The notes under the pieces: generated by a model
Seen by the model: the letters and a program-made list of their open reading frames with translations, nothing else
Databases searched by the model: none
Told to the model about the DNA's origin: nothing
Assembly: GCF_018457165.1 (NCBI RefSeq)
Contig: NZ_JAFMNX010000002.1
Span: forward strand, 372,001-436,000
Reading direction: 5' to 3'
DNA: 64,000 bases
From: Tianweitania aestuarii
Lineage (GTDB): Bacteria; Pseudomonadota; Alphaproteobacteria; Rhizobiales; Rhizobiaceae
Made by a program: the position numbers and the translations under genes
In this document: piece after piece, positions 28,246 through 37,071 of the stretch
Layout: the number at the start of each line of letters is the position of its first letter
Position numbering within the stretch: position 1 is the stretch's first letter

Positions 28246-28853
28246 TCGAGACATTTCGCTATGAGCCCGATGAAGGCTTCCTGCGGCTAGATCGTCATCT
28301 CGAACGCCTCAAGCGCTCGGCCGACATGCTCGGCTTCCGTTATGACGATGCGGCCATCAACCTCGTTTTGTCCGAGCTTCTCCATGATCGCGATCCCTTG
28401 CGCGTGCGCCTGACGCTCGACCGCGAAGGCAACCTGGAAACCACCACCCAGCGCTTCTTCCCTCTGGCCAAAGACACGATCTGGACCCTGCACCTCGCCG
28501 CAACGAAGCTGCCGAGCCACGATCCGCTGCTCGCCCATAAAACCAGCCGCCGCACGCTCTACGAGACCGCCCGCGCCGAGTTCGCCGCCCACGAGGCGCA
28601 GGAAGTTCTTCTGTGCAACGAGCGTGGCGAATTGTGCGAAGGCACGATCACCAACCTCTTCGTGGATGAGGGCGATGGCCGCCTTGCCACGCCGCCGCTC
28701 GACTGCGGATTACTCGGCGGCGTGTTGCGCGCCGAGCTGCTCCAGAGTGGGCGCGCGGTGGAACGGGTGCTGTTTCCGCACGATCTCCAAAACAACAGGA
28801 TCTATGTCGGAAACAGCTTGCGGGGCCTCATCGCAGCACGCTTTTCGGCCTAA
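28194..28853 (+). CDS. pabC: Aminodeoxychorismate lyase / class IV aminotransferase
   Basis: This 219-residue fold-type IV PLP enzyme should release pyruvate from aminodeoxychorismate to give 4-aminobenzoate. Recognisable blocks are LIETFRYEPDEGFLRLDRHLERLKRSA, the catalytic Lys in LLAHKTSRRTLY, EVLLCNERGELCEGTITNLF and LDCGLLGGVLR. It starts within pabB in another frame (ATG 28194), so the two are translationally linked. It is shorter than a typical PabC (about 270 residues), as in many rhizobial pabBC pairs. Confidence 0.88.
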   Translation: MSVEGALRHRLNPTDYLIETFRYEPDEGFLRLDRHLERLKRSADMLGFRYDDAAINLVLSELLHDRDPLRVRLTLDREGNLETTTQRFFPLAKDTIWTLHLAATKLPSHDPLLAHKTSRRTLYETARAEFAAHEAQEVLLCNERGELCEGTITNLFVDEGDGRLATPPLDCGLLGGVLRAELLQSGRAVERVLFPHDLQNNRIYVGNSLRGLIAARFSA

Positions 28854-28954
28854 GTGCCGGGCAAAAGAACCCTTTTGCCGCCCCGGGGTTTATTGTGACG
28901 GGCTTCTATGGTGTAGGATGAGCCCATCCCAACAAACACAGGAGTGTGCACAAA

Positions 28955-30403
28955 ATGGCAGAAGCGAATTGGCCCATCCACGGCGAAATCACCGGTCCGA
29001 TCGTGATGATCGGTTTCGGGTCCATCGGGAGGGGCACGCTTCCGCTCATTGAGCGACACTTCAAATACGACAAGTCCCGCATGGTCGTGATCGACCCGCA
29101 GGATACCGATCGTGCTTTGCTCGACGAGCGCGGCATCCGTTACATCCAGGAAGCCGTCACGGCCGACAACTACAAGAAGGTTCTGAAGCCGCTTCTGACC
29201 GAAGGCGGCGGCCAGGGCTTCTGCGTCAACCTTTCGGTCGATACCGGCTCGGTGGATCTGATGCGCCTCTGCCGCAAGCTCGGCGCGCTTTATATCGACA
29301 CGGTGGTCGAGCCATGGCTCGGCTTCTATTTCGATGAAACGATCGACAACGCCAAGCGCACCAACTTCGCGCTGCGCGAAACGATGAAGGCCGAGCAAGC
29401 CGCCAACCCCGGCGGCACCACGGCAATCTCCTGCTGCGGCGCCAACCCCGGCATGGTGTCCTGGTTCGTGAAGCAGGCGCTGGTTGATCTCGCGACCGAT
29501 CTCGGCATGGATTTCGCGGTGCCAACGACCGACGATCGCGCCGGCTGGGCCAAGCTGATGAAGAAGGCGGGCGTCAAGGGCATCCATATCGCCGAACGCG
29601 ACACGCAGCGCGCCAAGGATCCGAAGCCCTTCAACGTGTTCTGGAACACCTGGTCGGTTGAAGGCTTCGTGTCGGAAGGCCTGCAGCCGGCCGAACTCGG
29701 CTGGGGCACGCATGAGAAGTGGATGCCCAAGAACGCCGGCACGCTCGGCGACAAGGACCAGCCGCTCGGCATCTATCTCGAGCAGCCCGGCGCCAACACA
29801 CGCGTGCGCACCTGGTGCCCGACGCCCGGCGCGCAATACGGCTTCCTCGTCACCCACAACGAAGCCATCTCGATCGCCGACTTCTTCACCTCCACGAACA
29901 AGAAGGGCGAGATCACCTATCGTCCAACCTGCCACTACGCCTATCATCCGGCCAATGACGCGGTTTTGTCGCTGCATGAAATGTTCGGCGCAGCCGGCAA
30001 GCCGCAGAACGAGTTCCACGTTCTCAACGAGAACGAGCTGGTGGATGGCGCCGACGAACTCGGCGTTCTGCTTTATGGCCACGACAAGAATGCCTACTGG
30101 TACGGCTCGCGTCTCACCCTGGAAGAAGCGCGTAAGCTCGCGCCCTACCAGAACGCGACCGGCCTGCAGGTCAGCTCGGCGGTTCTCGCCGGCATGGTCT
30201 GGGCTCTGGAAAATCCGGAAGCCGGCATCGTCGATACGGACGAGATGGACTTCAAGCGCTGCCTCGAAGTTCAGCTGCCTTATCTCGGCCCGGTGGAAGG
30301 TCATTACACCGACTGGACGCCGCTCGATCGACGTCCCGGCCTGTTCGAGGAAGATCTCGATACGAAGGATCCCTGGCAGTTCCGGAACATTCTGGTTCGC
30401 TAA
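28955..30403 (+). CDS. hss: Homospermidine synthase
   Basis: Hss makes homospermidine from two putrescines (or putrescine and spermidine) using NAD as a prosthetic carrier; it is a characteristic rhizobial polyamine enzyme. The ATG at 28955 is set by ACAGGAG ten bases upstream and gives 482 residues. The Rossmann fold opens with GPIVMIGFGSIGRGTLPLIE, and SCCGANPGMVSWFVKQAL, NNFVFW-like NVFWNTWSVEGFVSEG and CHYAYHPANDAVLSLHE are family blocks. It is cytosolic and monocistronic, with hairpins after the stop. Confidence 0.95.
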   Translation: MAEANWPIHGEITGPIVMIGFGSIGRGTLPLIERHFKYDKSRMVVIDPQDTDRALLDERGIRYIQEAVTADNYKKVLKPLLTEGGGQGFCVNLSVDTGSVDLMRLCRKLGALYIDTVVEPWLGFYFDETIDNAKRTNFALRETMKAEQAANPGGTTAISCCGANPGMVSWFVKQALVDLATDLGMDFAVPTTDDRAGWAKLMKKAGVKGIHIAERDTQRAKDPKPFNVFWNTWSVEGFVSEGLQPAELGWGTHEKWMPKNAGTLGDKDQPLGIYLEQPGANTRVRTWCPTPGAQYGFLVTHNEAISIADFFTSTNKKGEITYRPTCHYAYHPANDAVLSLHEMFGAAGKPQNEFHVLNENELVDGADELGVLLYGHDKNAYWYGSRLTLEEARKLAPYQNATGLQVSSAVLAGMVWALENPEAGIVDTDEMDFKRCLEVQLPYLGPVEGHYTDWTPLDRRPGLFEEDLDTKDPWQFRNILVR

Positions 30404-30417
30404 TCATTGATCGCGGA

Positions 30418-30486
30418 GGCCGCGCGGGAGTCGCGCGGCCATCCGAATCATGCGAGACGAGCGTCAATCCCGAACGTCTCTTTTTT
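30418..30486 (+). terminator. Double hairpin terminator after hss
   Basis: First hairpin: GGCCGCGC / GCGCGGCC (30418-30440). Second: GAGACG / CGTCTC (30454-30480), followed immediately by TTTTTT. The T tract ends 14 bp before the omp10 start. Confidence 0.75.
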
Positions 30487-30499
30487 AGAGGATGAACTG

Positions 30500-30889
30500 A
30501 TGCGCCTCGCTTCTTCACTTCGCCTGTTGTCCGCACTCACCTTAACTGCCGCTGTTGCGGGCTGCGTCGGCGGCGATGGCGGTTCTGGCGCGCGCCTCGG
30601 TTCCGGCCCCATGCTCAAGCAGGTGAGCGTGGATGGTGCCTGGGTCGACGAAAGCGGCGTTGGCGTCTCCACCTTCTCCAACGGCGTCTTCACGACCACC
30701 GCGATGGACAATGGCAGCCGCCTGTCGGAAGGCAATTATCGCTACAATGGCGCAAGCGTCGTGGCGATCACCGGCACCTCGCTCATCCGCCAGCAGCCGA
30801 TCGCCTTTAACTGCAACATCGCATCCAGCAATCAGCTGAACTGCACCAGCGCCGAAGGCAATCGCTTCGTTCTGACGCGCCGCAGCTAA
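30500..30889 (+). CDS. omp10: Outer-membrane lipoprotein, Omp10 family
   Basis: This 129-residue lipoprotein precursor has a signal with lipobox AVAGC (Cys22). The mature part reads DGAWVDESG, LSEGNYRYNG, CNIASSNQLNCTS and GNRFVLTRR, closely following the pattern I recall for Brucella Omp10. It is a surface-exposed, small beta-rich lipoprotein of the outer membrane. The ATG at 30500 follows AGAGGATG. A good terminator follows. Confidence 0.85.
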   Translation: MRLASSLRLLSALTLTAAVAGCVGGDGGSGARLGSGPMLKQVSVDGAWVDESGVGVSTFSNGVFTTTAMDNGSRLSEGNYRYNGASVVAITGTSLIRQQPIAFNCNIASSNQLNCTSAEGNRFVLTRRS

Positions 30890-30911
30890 ACGTTTTTCTT
30901 CGTCGATCATG

Positions 30912-30942
30912 AAGCCGGCTCATCTTTGGGCCGGCTTTTTCG
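30912..30942 (+). terminator. Terminator after omp10
   Basis: Stem AAGCCGGC / GCCGGCTT with a 10-nt loop, then a T tract (TTTTTCG). Confidence 0.85.
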
Positions 30943-31053
30943 TGTTGGGGCTTGAAAGCCTTCTACCCCGATGGAAACATGGCCTTTCGCCGACGCTGTA
31001 GCACCGCCGACATGAACTGCGGCTACATGCAGGAAACCAGCGGAGACACGCCG

Positions 31054-33243
31054 ATGAAGAAACTCACACTGCTTGCCGCGCTTTCGACCTCGATCCTCGG
31101 CCTGTCGGCCGGCGCATCATTGGCCGATTACACGCTGAACATCCTGCATATCAACGACTGGCACAGCCGGATCGAAGGCAACAACAAATACGAGTCCACC
31201 TGCTCGCAGGAAGAAAAGGACAAGGGCGAATGCATCGGCGGCGCAGCCCGCCTTGTCACAGCCATCCGCCAGGAGCGCGAAGCCCTCAAGGGCCAGAACG
31301 TGCTCGTGCTGGATGCCGGCGACAATTATCAGGGCTCGCTGTTCTTCCAGACCTACCATGGCGATGTCGAAACCGAATTCTCGAACTTGATCAAGTTCGA
31401 CGCCATGACAGTGGGCAATCACGAATTCGATGATGGCGAAGAAGGCCTGATGCGCCTTCTCGACAAGGCCGAGTTTCCGGTGCTCGGCGCCAACGTCAAG
31501 CCGAACGATCAGTCCAAGGTCGGCGACAAGCTGAAGCCCAGCACGGTCGTCGAGCTCGGCGGTCAGAAGGTCGGTATCATCGGCGTCGTCACCACCGATA
31601 CGCCAGATGTCGCCACCCCTGGCCCGACGCTCGCATTCGAAGACGATGTCGAAGCCATCAAGCGCGAGGTCAAGGCGCTGACGGACGAAGGCGTCAACAA
31701 GATCGTGGCCCTCACCCATGTCGGCTATGTCCGTGACCGCGACGTGATCGCCAAGATCCCGGGCGTCGACGTGGTTGTCGGCGGCCATTCCCACACCTTC
31801 CTGTCGAACACCGACGACAAGGCCGAAGGTCCCTACCCGACGATGGTCGACGGTGCCGACGGCCACGAAGTGCCGGTTGTCTCGGCTGCCTCATATTCCA
31901 AATATCTCGGCAAGCTCACCGTCGTGTTCGACGACGAGGGTGTCGTCAAGGAGGCAAGCGGCGACCCGATCTACCTCGATCAGTCCATCCCCGAAGACGA
32001 AGCGGTTCTGAAGCGCGTTGCCGAACTCGGCGGTCCGATCGAAAAACTCAAGGCCAAGACGGTCGGCGAGTTCACCGCAGCCGTGGATGGAAGCCGCGAG
32101 ACCTGCCGTGCACAGGAATGCGCCATGGGCGACCTGATCGCCGATGCCATCCTCGACCGCACCAAGGATCAGGGCGTGACGGTCGCCATCCAGAACGGCG
32201 GCGGCATCCGCGCTTCGATCGACGCCGGTCCGGTCACCATGGGCGAAGTCCTGACCGTGCTGCCCTTCCAGAACACGGTCGCCACCTTTCAGCTGTCCGG
32301 CGAGGATCTCATGGCCTCGCTTGAAGCCGGCCTGTCCGAGATCGAGGAAGGCAAGGGCAAGTTCCCGCAGGTCGCCGGTCTCAAATACACGTTCGACAAA
32401 TCCGTCGCCCCGAACGAAGGCCGCCTGAAGTCCGTCGAGATCAAGGACGGCGACAACTGGACGGCGCTCGATCCCGCCAAGACCTACACGATCGCCACCA
32501 ACAACTTCGTGCGCACCGGCGGCGACGGCTACAAGCTCTTCGCCGACAAGGCCGAAAACGCTTATGACTACGGACCGAGCCTCGAACAGGTGCTCGCCGA
32601 CTACATCTTGGCCAACAGCCCCTACACACCCGAACTCGACAACCGCATCACCATGGCGCAGGCCGAAACACAGCCTGTATCCAACAGCGAACAATCAGCT
32701 CCGGAACCCACCGCCAGCGAACCACCCTCCGCAAACACCGACAGCGGACCCGTCCCCGCTGCCGAGCCGCAAACAACCGAACCAGCGCCCAACAGCCAAC
32801 AGTCCACAACCGAACCCACCGCCAGCGAACCGCCCTCCGCAAACGCCGACAGCGGACCCGTTCCCGCTGCCGAGCCCCAAACAACCGAACCAGCAACAAC
32901 TCCGGCTGAAACAGTGGTGCCCGAGCCAACAACGCCAGCCCCCACCACCCCGCCGGCTGACCTGACCCCGCCCGCGGCAGAAACGTCCGCAACACCGCAA
33001 CCGGCGGAACCAACCTCCGAGCCAGCTGCCCCAACTCAAAGCAGCGCCACCACCGAACCCGCCTCGCCTTCAACCAACGCTGGCGGTCGCCACACCGTGG
33101 TCAAAGGCGACACGCTGTGGGACATCGCCGAAGCTGCCTATGGTGACGGGTCGCAATGGCGTCGGATCCAGCGTGCAAATCCAGGACTGCGTACGCAGCG
33201 TCTAATTGTTGGCACCGAACTGCAGATTCCTGGTATGAACTGA
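31054..33243 (+). CDS. Periplasmic 5'-nucleotidase / metallophosphatase fused to LysM
   Basis: The ATG at 31054 (CGGAGA upstream) gives 729 residues with a Sec signal (cleavage SLA-D near 24). The metallophosphatase domain shows NDWHSR (Asp35, His37), DAGDNYQGS, GNHEFDDG and GGHSHTFL, and the 5_nucleotid_C domain has IQNGGGIRASI and NNFVRTGGDGY. From about residue 540 a Pro/Thr/Glu-rich linker includes two copies of a 36-residue repeat, then a C-terminal LysM (HTVVKGDTLWDIAEAAYGDG, about 680-727). It should dephosphorylate nucleotides in the periplasm while held to peptidoglycan; the LysM fusion is unusual for UshA-like enzymes. Confidence 0.9.
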   Translation: MKKLTLLAALSTSILGLSAGASLADYTLNILHINDWHSRIEGNNKYESTCSQEEKDKGECIGGAARLVTAIRQEREALKGQNVLVLDAGDNYQGSLFFQTYHGDVETEFSNLIKFDAMTVGNHEFDDGEEGLMRLLDKAEFPVLGANVKPNDQSKVGDKLKPSTVVELGGQKVGIIGVVTTDTPDVATPGPTLAFEDDVEAIKREVKALTDEGVNKIVALTHVGYVRDRDVIAKIPGVDVVVGGHSHTFLSNTDDKAEGPYPTMVDGADGHEVPVVSAASYSKYLGKLTVVFDDEGVVKEASGDPIYLDQSIPEDEAVLKRVAELGGPIEKLKAKTVGEFTAAVDGSRETCRAQECAMGDLIADAILDRTKDQGVTVAIQNGGGIRASIDAGPVTMGEVLTVLPFQNTVATFQLSGEDLMASLEAGLSEIEEGKGKFPQVAGLKYTFDKSVAPNEGRLKSVEIKDGDNWTALDPAKTYTIATNNFVRTGGDGYKLFADKAENAYDYGPSLEQVLADYILANSPYTPELDNRITMAQAETQPVSNSEQSAPEPTASEPPSANTDSGPVPAAEPQTTEPAPNSQQSTTEPTASEPPSANADSGPVPAAEPQTTEPATTPAETVVPEPTTPAPTTPPADLTPPAAETSATPQPAEPTSEPAAPTQSSATTEPASPSTNAGGRHTVVKGDTLWDIAEAAYGDGSQWRRIQRANPGLRTQRLIVGTELQIPGMN
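32682..32897 (+). repeat. Two 108-bp tandem repeats in the linker of the nucleotidase gene
   Basis: Units 32682-32789 and 32790-32897 share a 36-codon period and most bases. They encode N-S-x-Q-S-x-x-E-P-T-A-S-E-P-P-S-A-N followed by DSGPVPAAEPQTTEPA. The copies differ at scattered third positions, so the duplication is in frame and not very recent. Confidence 0.85.
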
Positions 33244-33276
33244 CGCGAAAACACGGAAAACCGCGTTGCCAAATCG

Positions 33277-33308
33277 CGAAAAGGCGGTGGATGGACACCG
33301 CCTTTTCG
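33277..33308 (+). terminator. Terminator after the nucleotidase-LysM gene
   Basis: A 13-bp perfect stem CGAAAAGGCGGTG / CACCGCCTTTTCG with a 6-nt loop, followed by GTGTTTTC. The arm itself contains the T run. Confidence 0.8.
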
Positions 33309-33399
33309 GTGTTTTCTGACGCCCGCTTCCTTTTGCAGCATTGATTGACGGCGTTGAAACCGTATGTCTGCTCGTAAGAATTTGAAGGAGCATCAAGCG

Positions 33400-34464
33400 G
33401 TGGTATCAACTGCGACGGGCCTGGATCGTGCGGCTTCCAAGGCGACCGGCCCTCTGCCCGCCAACCATCCAGCCCTTGCGCCGGATCGGATCGGCGTTCT
33501 CTTGGTCAATCTCGGCACCCCGGACGGCACCGACAAGACGTCGCTGCGGCGTTATCTGCGCGAGTTCCTGTCCGATCCCCGCGTGATCGAACTGAACAAA
33601 GCCGTATGGTATCCAATCCTTTACGGCGCAGTTCTCACCACGCGTCCGAAGAAGTCCGGCGAGAACTACGCCCGCATCTGGAACCGCGAGAAGGATGAAT
33701 CGCCCCTGCGCACCTTCACGCGTTCCCAGGCCGAAAAGCTGGCGGAAAGCTTCAAGGACGAGCCTGTCGTGGTTGAATACGGCATGCGCTACGGCAGCCC
33801 CTCCATCGCCTCCGCCGTCGAGCGCCTGCGCACCGCCGGCTGCCGCCGCATCCTGTCCGTGCCGCTTTACCCGCAATATTCCGCCACAACTACCGGCACC
33901 GCCAACGACCAGCTTTTCCGCGCTCTGATGAAGCTGCGCGACATGCCGGCAACCCGCACTCTCCCGGCCTACCATGACGAGCCCGTCTATATCGACGCGC
34001 TTGTCCGCTCGGTGGAAACGCATCTCGCCACCCTGCCTTTCGAGCCGGAAGTGGTGATCGCCTCCTATCATGGCATTCCGAAAGCCTATTTCGAGAAGGG
34101 CGACCCCTATCACTGCCACTGCCAGAAGACCTCGCGTCTGCTGCGCGAACGGCTTGGCTGGGACGAGAAGAAGCTCATGACGACCTTCCAGTCCCGCTTC
34201 GGCGCGCAAGAATGGCTGCAGCCCTACACCGACAAAACGGTGGAACGACTGGCCAAGGAAGGCGTGAAGTCCATCGCCATCCTCAACCCAGGCTTTTCCG
34301 TTGACTGCATTGAAACGCTTGACGAAATCGGCCGCGAAGTGTGCGAAGAGTTCGTTCATGCGGGCGGCGAGAACTTCTCGCACATCCCTTGCCTGAACGA
34401 CTCCGCCGATGGCATGCGGGTCGTCGAGGAACTCGTCCGCCGCGAGCTCGAAGGCTGGCTCTAA
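33400..34464 (+). CDS. hemH: Ferrochelatase
   Basis: HemH inserts ferrous iron into protoporphyrin IX, the last step of haem synthesis, at the inner face of the membrane. I place the start at the GTG 33400, nine bases after a perfect AAGGAG, giving 354 residues; an in-frame ATG at 33364 would add 12 but has no ribosome site. Family blocks are VLLVNLGTPDG, SVPLYPQYSATTTGT, the signature ASYHGIPKAYFEKGDPYHCHC with the metal His, and FSVDCIETLDEIGRE. It is preceded by a strong terminator, so it has its own promoter. Confidence 0.95.
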   Translation: MVSTATGLDRAASKATGPLPANHPALAPDRIGVLLVNLGTPDGTDKTSLRRYLREFLSDPRVIELNKAVWYPILYGAVLTTRPKKSGENYARIWNREKDESPLRTFTRSQAEKLAESFKDEPVVVEYGMRYGSPSIASAVERLRTAGCRRILSVPLYPQYSATTTGTANDQLFRALMKLRDMPATRTLPAYHDEPVYIDALVRSVETHLATLPFEPEVVIASYHGIPKAYFEKGDPYHCHCQKTSRLLRERLGWDEKKLMTTFQSRFGAQEWLQPYTDKTVERLAKEGVKSIAILNPGFSVDCIETLDEIGREVCEEFVHAGGENFSHIPCLNDSADGMRVVEELVRRELEGWL

Positions 34465-34522
34465 GCCTTGGCCTGACGCACCGTATAGACTAGACCTTCG
34501 GGTAACATGCTCGGAGGTCTGA

Positions 34523-35482
34523 ATGTTCGGCGGATTTGACATCGTCATTATCGTGCTTGCGATCCTGGTGCTCCTGCTGATCTTTGCAGGCATCAAGACA
34601 GTTCCGCAGGGCAACAACTACACGGTCGAGCGCTTCGGCCGTTACACCCGCACCCTGACGCCCGGCCTGAACCTCATCATTCCCTTCATCGACCGCGTCG
34701 GTGCGCGGTTGAACATGATGGAACAGGTGCTGGATGTGCCGACCCAGGAAGTCATCACCCGTGACAACGCCATTGTCGCCGTTGACGGCGTCGCCTTTTA
34801 CCAGGTCCTGAACGCCGCGCAGGCCGCCTATCAGGTGGCTGGCCTGGAGAACGCGATCCTCAATCTCACCATGACCAACATCCGTACGGTCATGGGCTCG
34901 ATGGATCTCGACGAGCTTCTGTCCAACCGTGACGCCATCAACGAGCGCCTGCTGCGCGTCGTGGATCAGGCTGCGCACCCCTGGGGCATCAAGATCACAC
35001 GCGTCGAGATCAAGGACATCAATCCGCCCGCCAACCTCGTGGACTCCATGGCGCGCCAGATGATGGCGGAGCGCACGAAGCGCGCCCAGATCCTGGAAGC
35101 AGAAGGCTTGAAGCAGGCGCAGGTTCTGGAAGCGGAAGGCCGCAAGGAAGCCGCTTTCCGTGACGCCGAAGCCCGTGAACGGTCGGCCGAAGCGGAAGCG
35201 CGCGCCACGCAGGTCGTGTCGGAAGCGATCGCCAAGGGCGACGTTCAGGCGATCAACTACTTCGTTGCGCAGCGCTATACCGAAGCCATGGCCAAGATCG
35301 GAACATCGCCGAATTCCAAGATCGTGCTGATGCCGTTCGAAGCCTCATCCCTGATCGGTTCGCTGGGCGGCATCGGCTCCATAGCCAAGGAAGTGTTCGG
35401 CGACAGTTCCGATCAACCGGCACCGCGCCGCGGAAACACGTCGCGCCCACCGCGCGTGGTCATTCCGCCGGAAAAGGACTGA
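34523..35482 (+). CDS. qmcA: SPFH/stomatin-like membrane protein (QmcA family)
   Basis: This 319-residue protein has one N-terminal membrane helix (residues about 5-22), an SPFH/PHB domain ([21 protein letters not shown] to about 200), and a long Ala/Glu-rich coiled coil (about 185-240, [22 protein letters not shown]). It forms large membrane-associated rings and is thought to organise lipid microdomains or membrane proteases. The start follows CGGAGGTC. It is paired with nfeD ten bases downstream, the classic stomatin-NfeD operon. Confidence 0.93.
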   Translation: MFGGFDIVIIVLAILVLLLIFAGIKTVPQGNNYTVERFGRYTRTLTPGLNLIIPFIDRVGARLNMMEQVLDVPTQEVITRDNAIVAVDGVAFYQVLNAAQAAYQVAGLENAILNLTMTNIRTVMGSMDLDELLSNRDAINERLLRVVDQAAHPWGIKITRVEIKDINPPANLVDSMARQMMAERTKRAQILEAEGLKQAQVLEAEGRKEAAFRDAEARERSAEAEARATQVVSEAIAKGDVQAINYFVAQRYTEAMAKIGTSPNSKIVLMPFEASSLIGSLGGIGSIAKEVFGDSSDQPAPRRGNTSRPPRVVIPPEKD

Positions 35483-35491
35483 GGACAGCCA

Positions 35492-35950
35492 ATGATCCTG
35501 AGCGCCCTCGCCGATCTCGGGCCATGGAGCTGGATCCTGCTCGGCATGATCCTGCTGGGGCTGGAGATCGCCGTGCCCGGCGTTTACCTGCTGTGGAGCG
35601 GCATCGCCGCCTTGATCATCGGCGCCGTTTCTTTTCCTTTATGGGATACGGCTCTCTGGACCTGGCATGTGCAGGTCGTTCTTTTTCTGGTCTTGTCGCT
35701 TCTCGCAGCCTTCATCGGCACCCGCTATGTCGGCATCTATGACACGCAAAGCGACGAGCCTCTGCTCAACCGGCCCGGCATTCAGCTGATCGGTCGCACT
35801 GCCATCTTGCGCGACCCGATCACCGAAGGACGCGGCCGCATTCAGCTCGGCGATACGATGTGGCTCGTTCAAGGGCCGGATCTTCCAGCCGGCGGCCGCG
35901 TCAGGGTCACCGGCGTGAGCGGGTCCGAGCTGATCGTGGAACCGGCTTAA
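35492..35950 (+). CDS. NfeD-like membrane protein
   Basis: This 152-residue partner of the stomatin has two or three N-terminal helices (WSWILLGMILLGLEIAVPGVYLLWSGIAALIIG and VLFLVLSLLAAFIG) and a C-terminal OB-fold (about 90-150; GRTAILRDPITEGRGRIQLGDTMW). It lacks the protease domain of long NfeD proteins, so it is the short truncated form. Start ATG at 35492 follows GAGGACAG. Its TAA shares three bases with the stop codon of the convergent kdsD. Confidence 0.9.
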   Translation: MILSALADLGPWSWILLGMILLGLEIAVPGVYLLWSGIAALIIGAVSFPLWDTALWTWHVQVVLFLVLSLLAAFIGTRYVGIYDTQSDEPLLNRPGIQLIGRTAILRDPITEGRGRIQLGDTMWLVQGPDLPAGGRVRVTGVSGSELIVEPA

Positions 35951-36942
35951 GCGACGCCGACGCGCAACAGATCGTGGAAATGAACGATGCCGACCGGCCG
36001 TTCATCTTCCACCACCACAAGCGCGCTGATCTTGAGATCTTCCAGAAGACCGATCGCTGCACCGGCCAGAGTGTCGGGGCGAACGCTCTTCGGTTCGCGT
36101 GTCATGATGTCGTCCACCGTGAGTGCCGACATATCGCGGTCGATGTGACGGGCGATATCGCCATCCGTCACGATGCCCGCCAGACGGCCATCGTCTTCCA
36201 GCACGCACACGCAGCCGAACCGGTGCTGCGACAAGGTCATCACTGCGTCGCGCAGCGGCGTGCCGAGCTTTGCAGCCGGGATCGCGTCGCCACGATGCAT
36301 AAGATCGCGCACCTGCGTGAGGTTCGCCCCGAGCTTGCCGCCGGGATGAAAGGTGCGGAAGTGATCGGCCGTAAAGCCCCGCGCTTCCAGAAGCGCAATG
36401 GCCAGCGCGTCGCCGATCACCAGCTGCATCAAGGTTGATGTGGTGGGCGCCAGACCGTGGGGACAGGCTTCGGCCACCTTCGGCAAAGCGAGAACCACGG
36501 TCGCCTCACGCGCCAGAGCGGACTGGGTCCCGGCAGTCATCGCAATGAGCGGAATGTCGAAGCGGCGGGCATAGTTCACGATGCCCTTCAGTTCCGCGCT
36601 TTCACCCGACCAGGACATGGCGAGGATGATGTCGTTTGGACCGATCATGCCGAGGTCGCCATGATTGGCTTCCACCGGATGCACGAAAAAGGCCGGCGTG
36701 CCGGTGGAGGCAAAGGTCGCCGCCAGTTTGGTGCCGATGTGACCGCTCTTGCCGATGCCGGTCACGATCAAGCGTCCCGAGATGCCGCGGATCAGCGCCA
36801 GCGCTTTTTCGAAAGGCTCGGCCAAGCCATTTTGAAGCGCAGCCTGCAGCGCGGCCACACCCGCCATTTCGGTTGCAACTGTGCGCAGCGCCGAGTGGAT
36901 GCCGTCAACCTGCGTGTTCATTTCACTGCTCATGTCGTTCAT
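35947..36942 (-). CDS. kdsD: Arabinose-5-phosphate isomerase (KdsD/KpsF)
   Basis: KdsD converts ribulose 5-phosphate to arabinose 5-phosphate, the first step toward Kdo for LPS inner core. The 331-residue protein has an SIS sugar-isomerase domain (about 40-185; GRLIVTGIGKSGHIGTKLAATFASTGTPAFFVHP, MSWSGESAEL, LAPTTSTLMQLVIGDALA) and a pair of CBS domains (about 215-330; RDAVMTLSQ, GIVTDGDIARHI). The start is uncertain within three ATGs (36942, 36930, 36921). It ends in a four-base overlap with the nfeD stop. Confidence 0.94.
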   Translation of the reverse strand: MNDMSSEMNTQVDGIHSALRTVATEMAGVAALQAALQNGLAEPFEKALALIRGISGRLIVTGIGKSGHIGTKLAATFASTGTPAFFVHPVEANHGDLGMIGPNDIILAMSWSGESAELKGIVNYARRFDIPLIAMTAGTQSALAREATVVLALPKVAEACPHGLAPTTSTLMQLVIGDALAIALLEARGFTADHFRTFHPGGKLGANLTQVRDLMHRGDAIPAAKLGTPLRDAVMTLSQHRFGCVCVLEDDGRLAGIVTDGDIARHIDRDMSALTVDDIMTREPKSVRPDTLAGAAIGLLEDLKISALVVVEDERPVGIVHFHDLLRVGVA

Positions 36943-37022
36943 GGCTGCGGCTTAGCGTTTTCGCAAAACCCTGTCCATTCAAGCAAATCAGCAAGCAGAA
37001 AGGTTTGTTTAACCAAGCCTGT

Positions 37023-37036
37023 TTACGGTTCCGTAA
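37023..37036. repeat. Perfect inverted repeat TTACGG-TT-CCGTAA upstream of the barrel gene
   Basis: A 6-bp arm inverted repeat with a 2-bp centre lies 36 bp before the start of the outer-membrane barrel gene. It could be an operator; no match to a known regulator is recognised. Confidence 0.35.
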
Positions 37037-37071
37037 TCCTCGCGAAGCGCGCGGATAAGGCAGATCCGGGA

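Noticed and set aside
36457-37071. Upstream extension of the outer-membrane barrel frame
   Set aside because: It runs antisense through kdsD. The signal peptide starts at 37072, so the extension is not translated.
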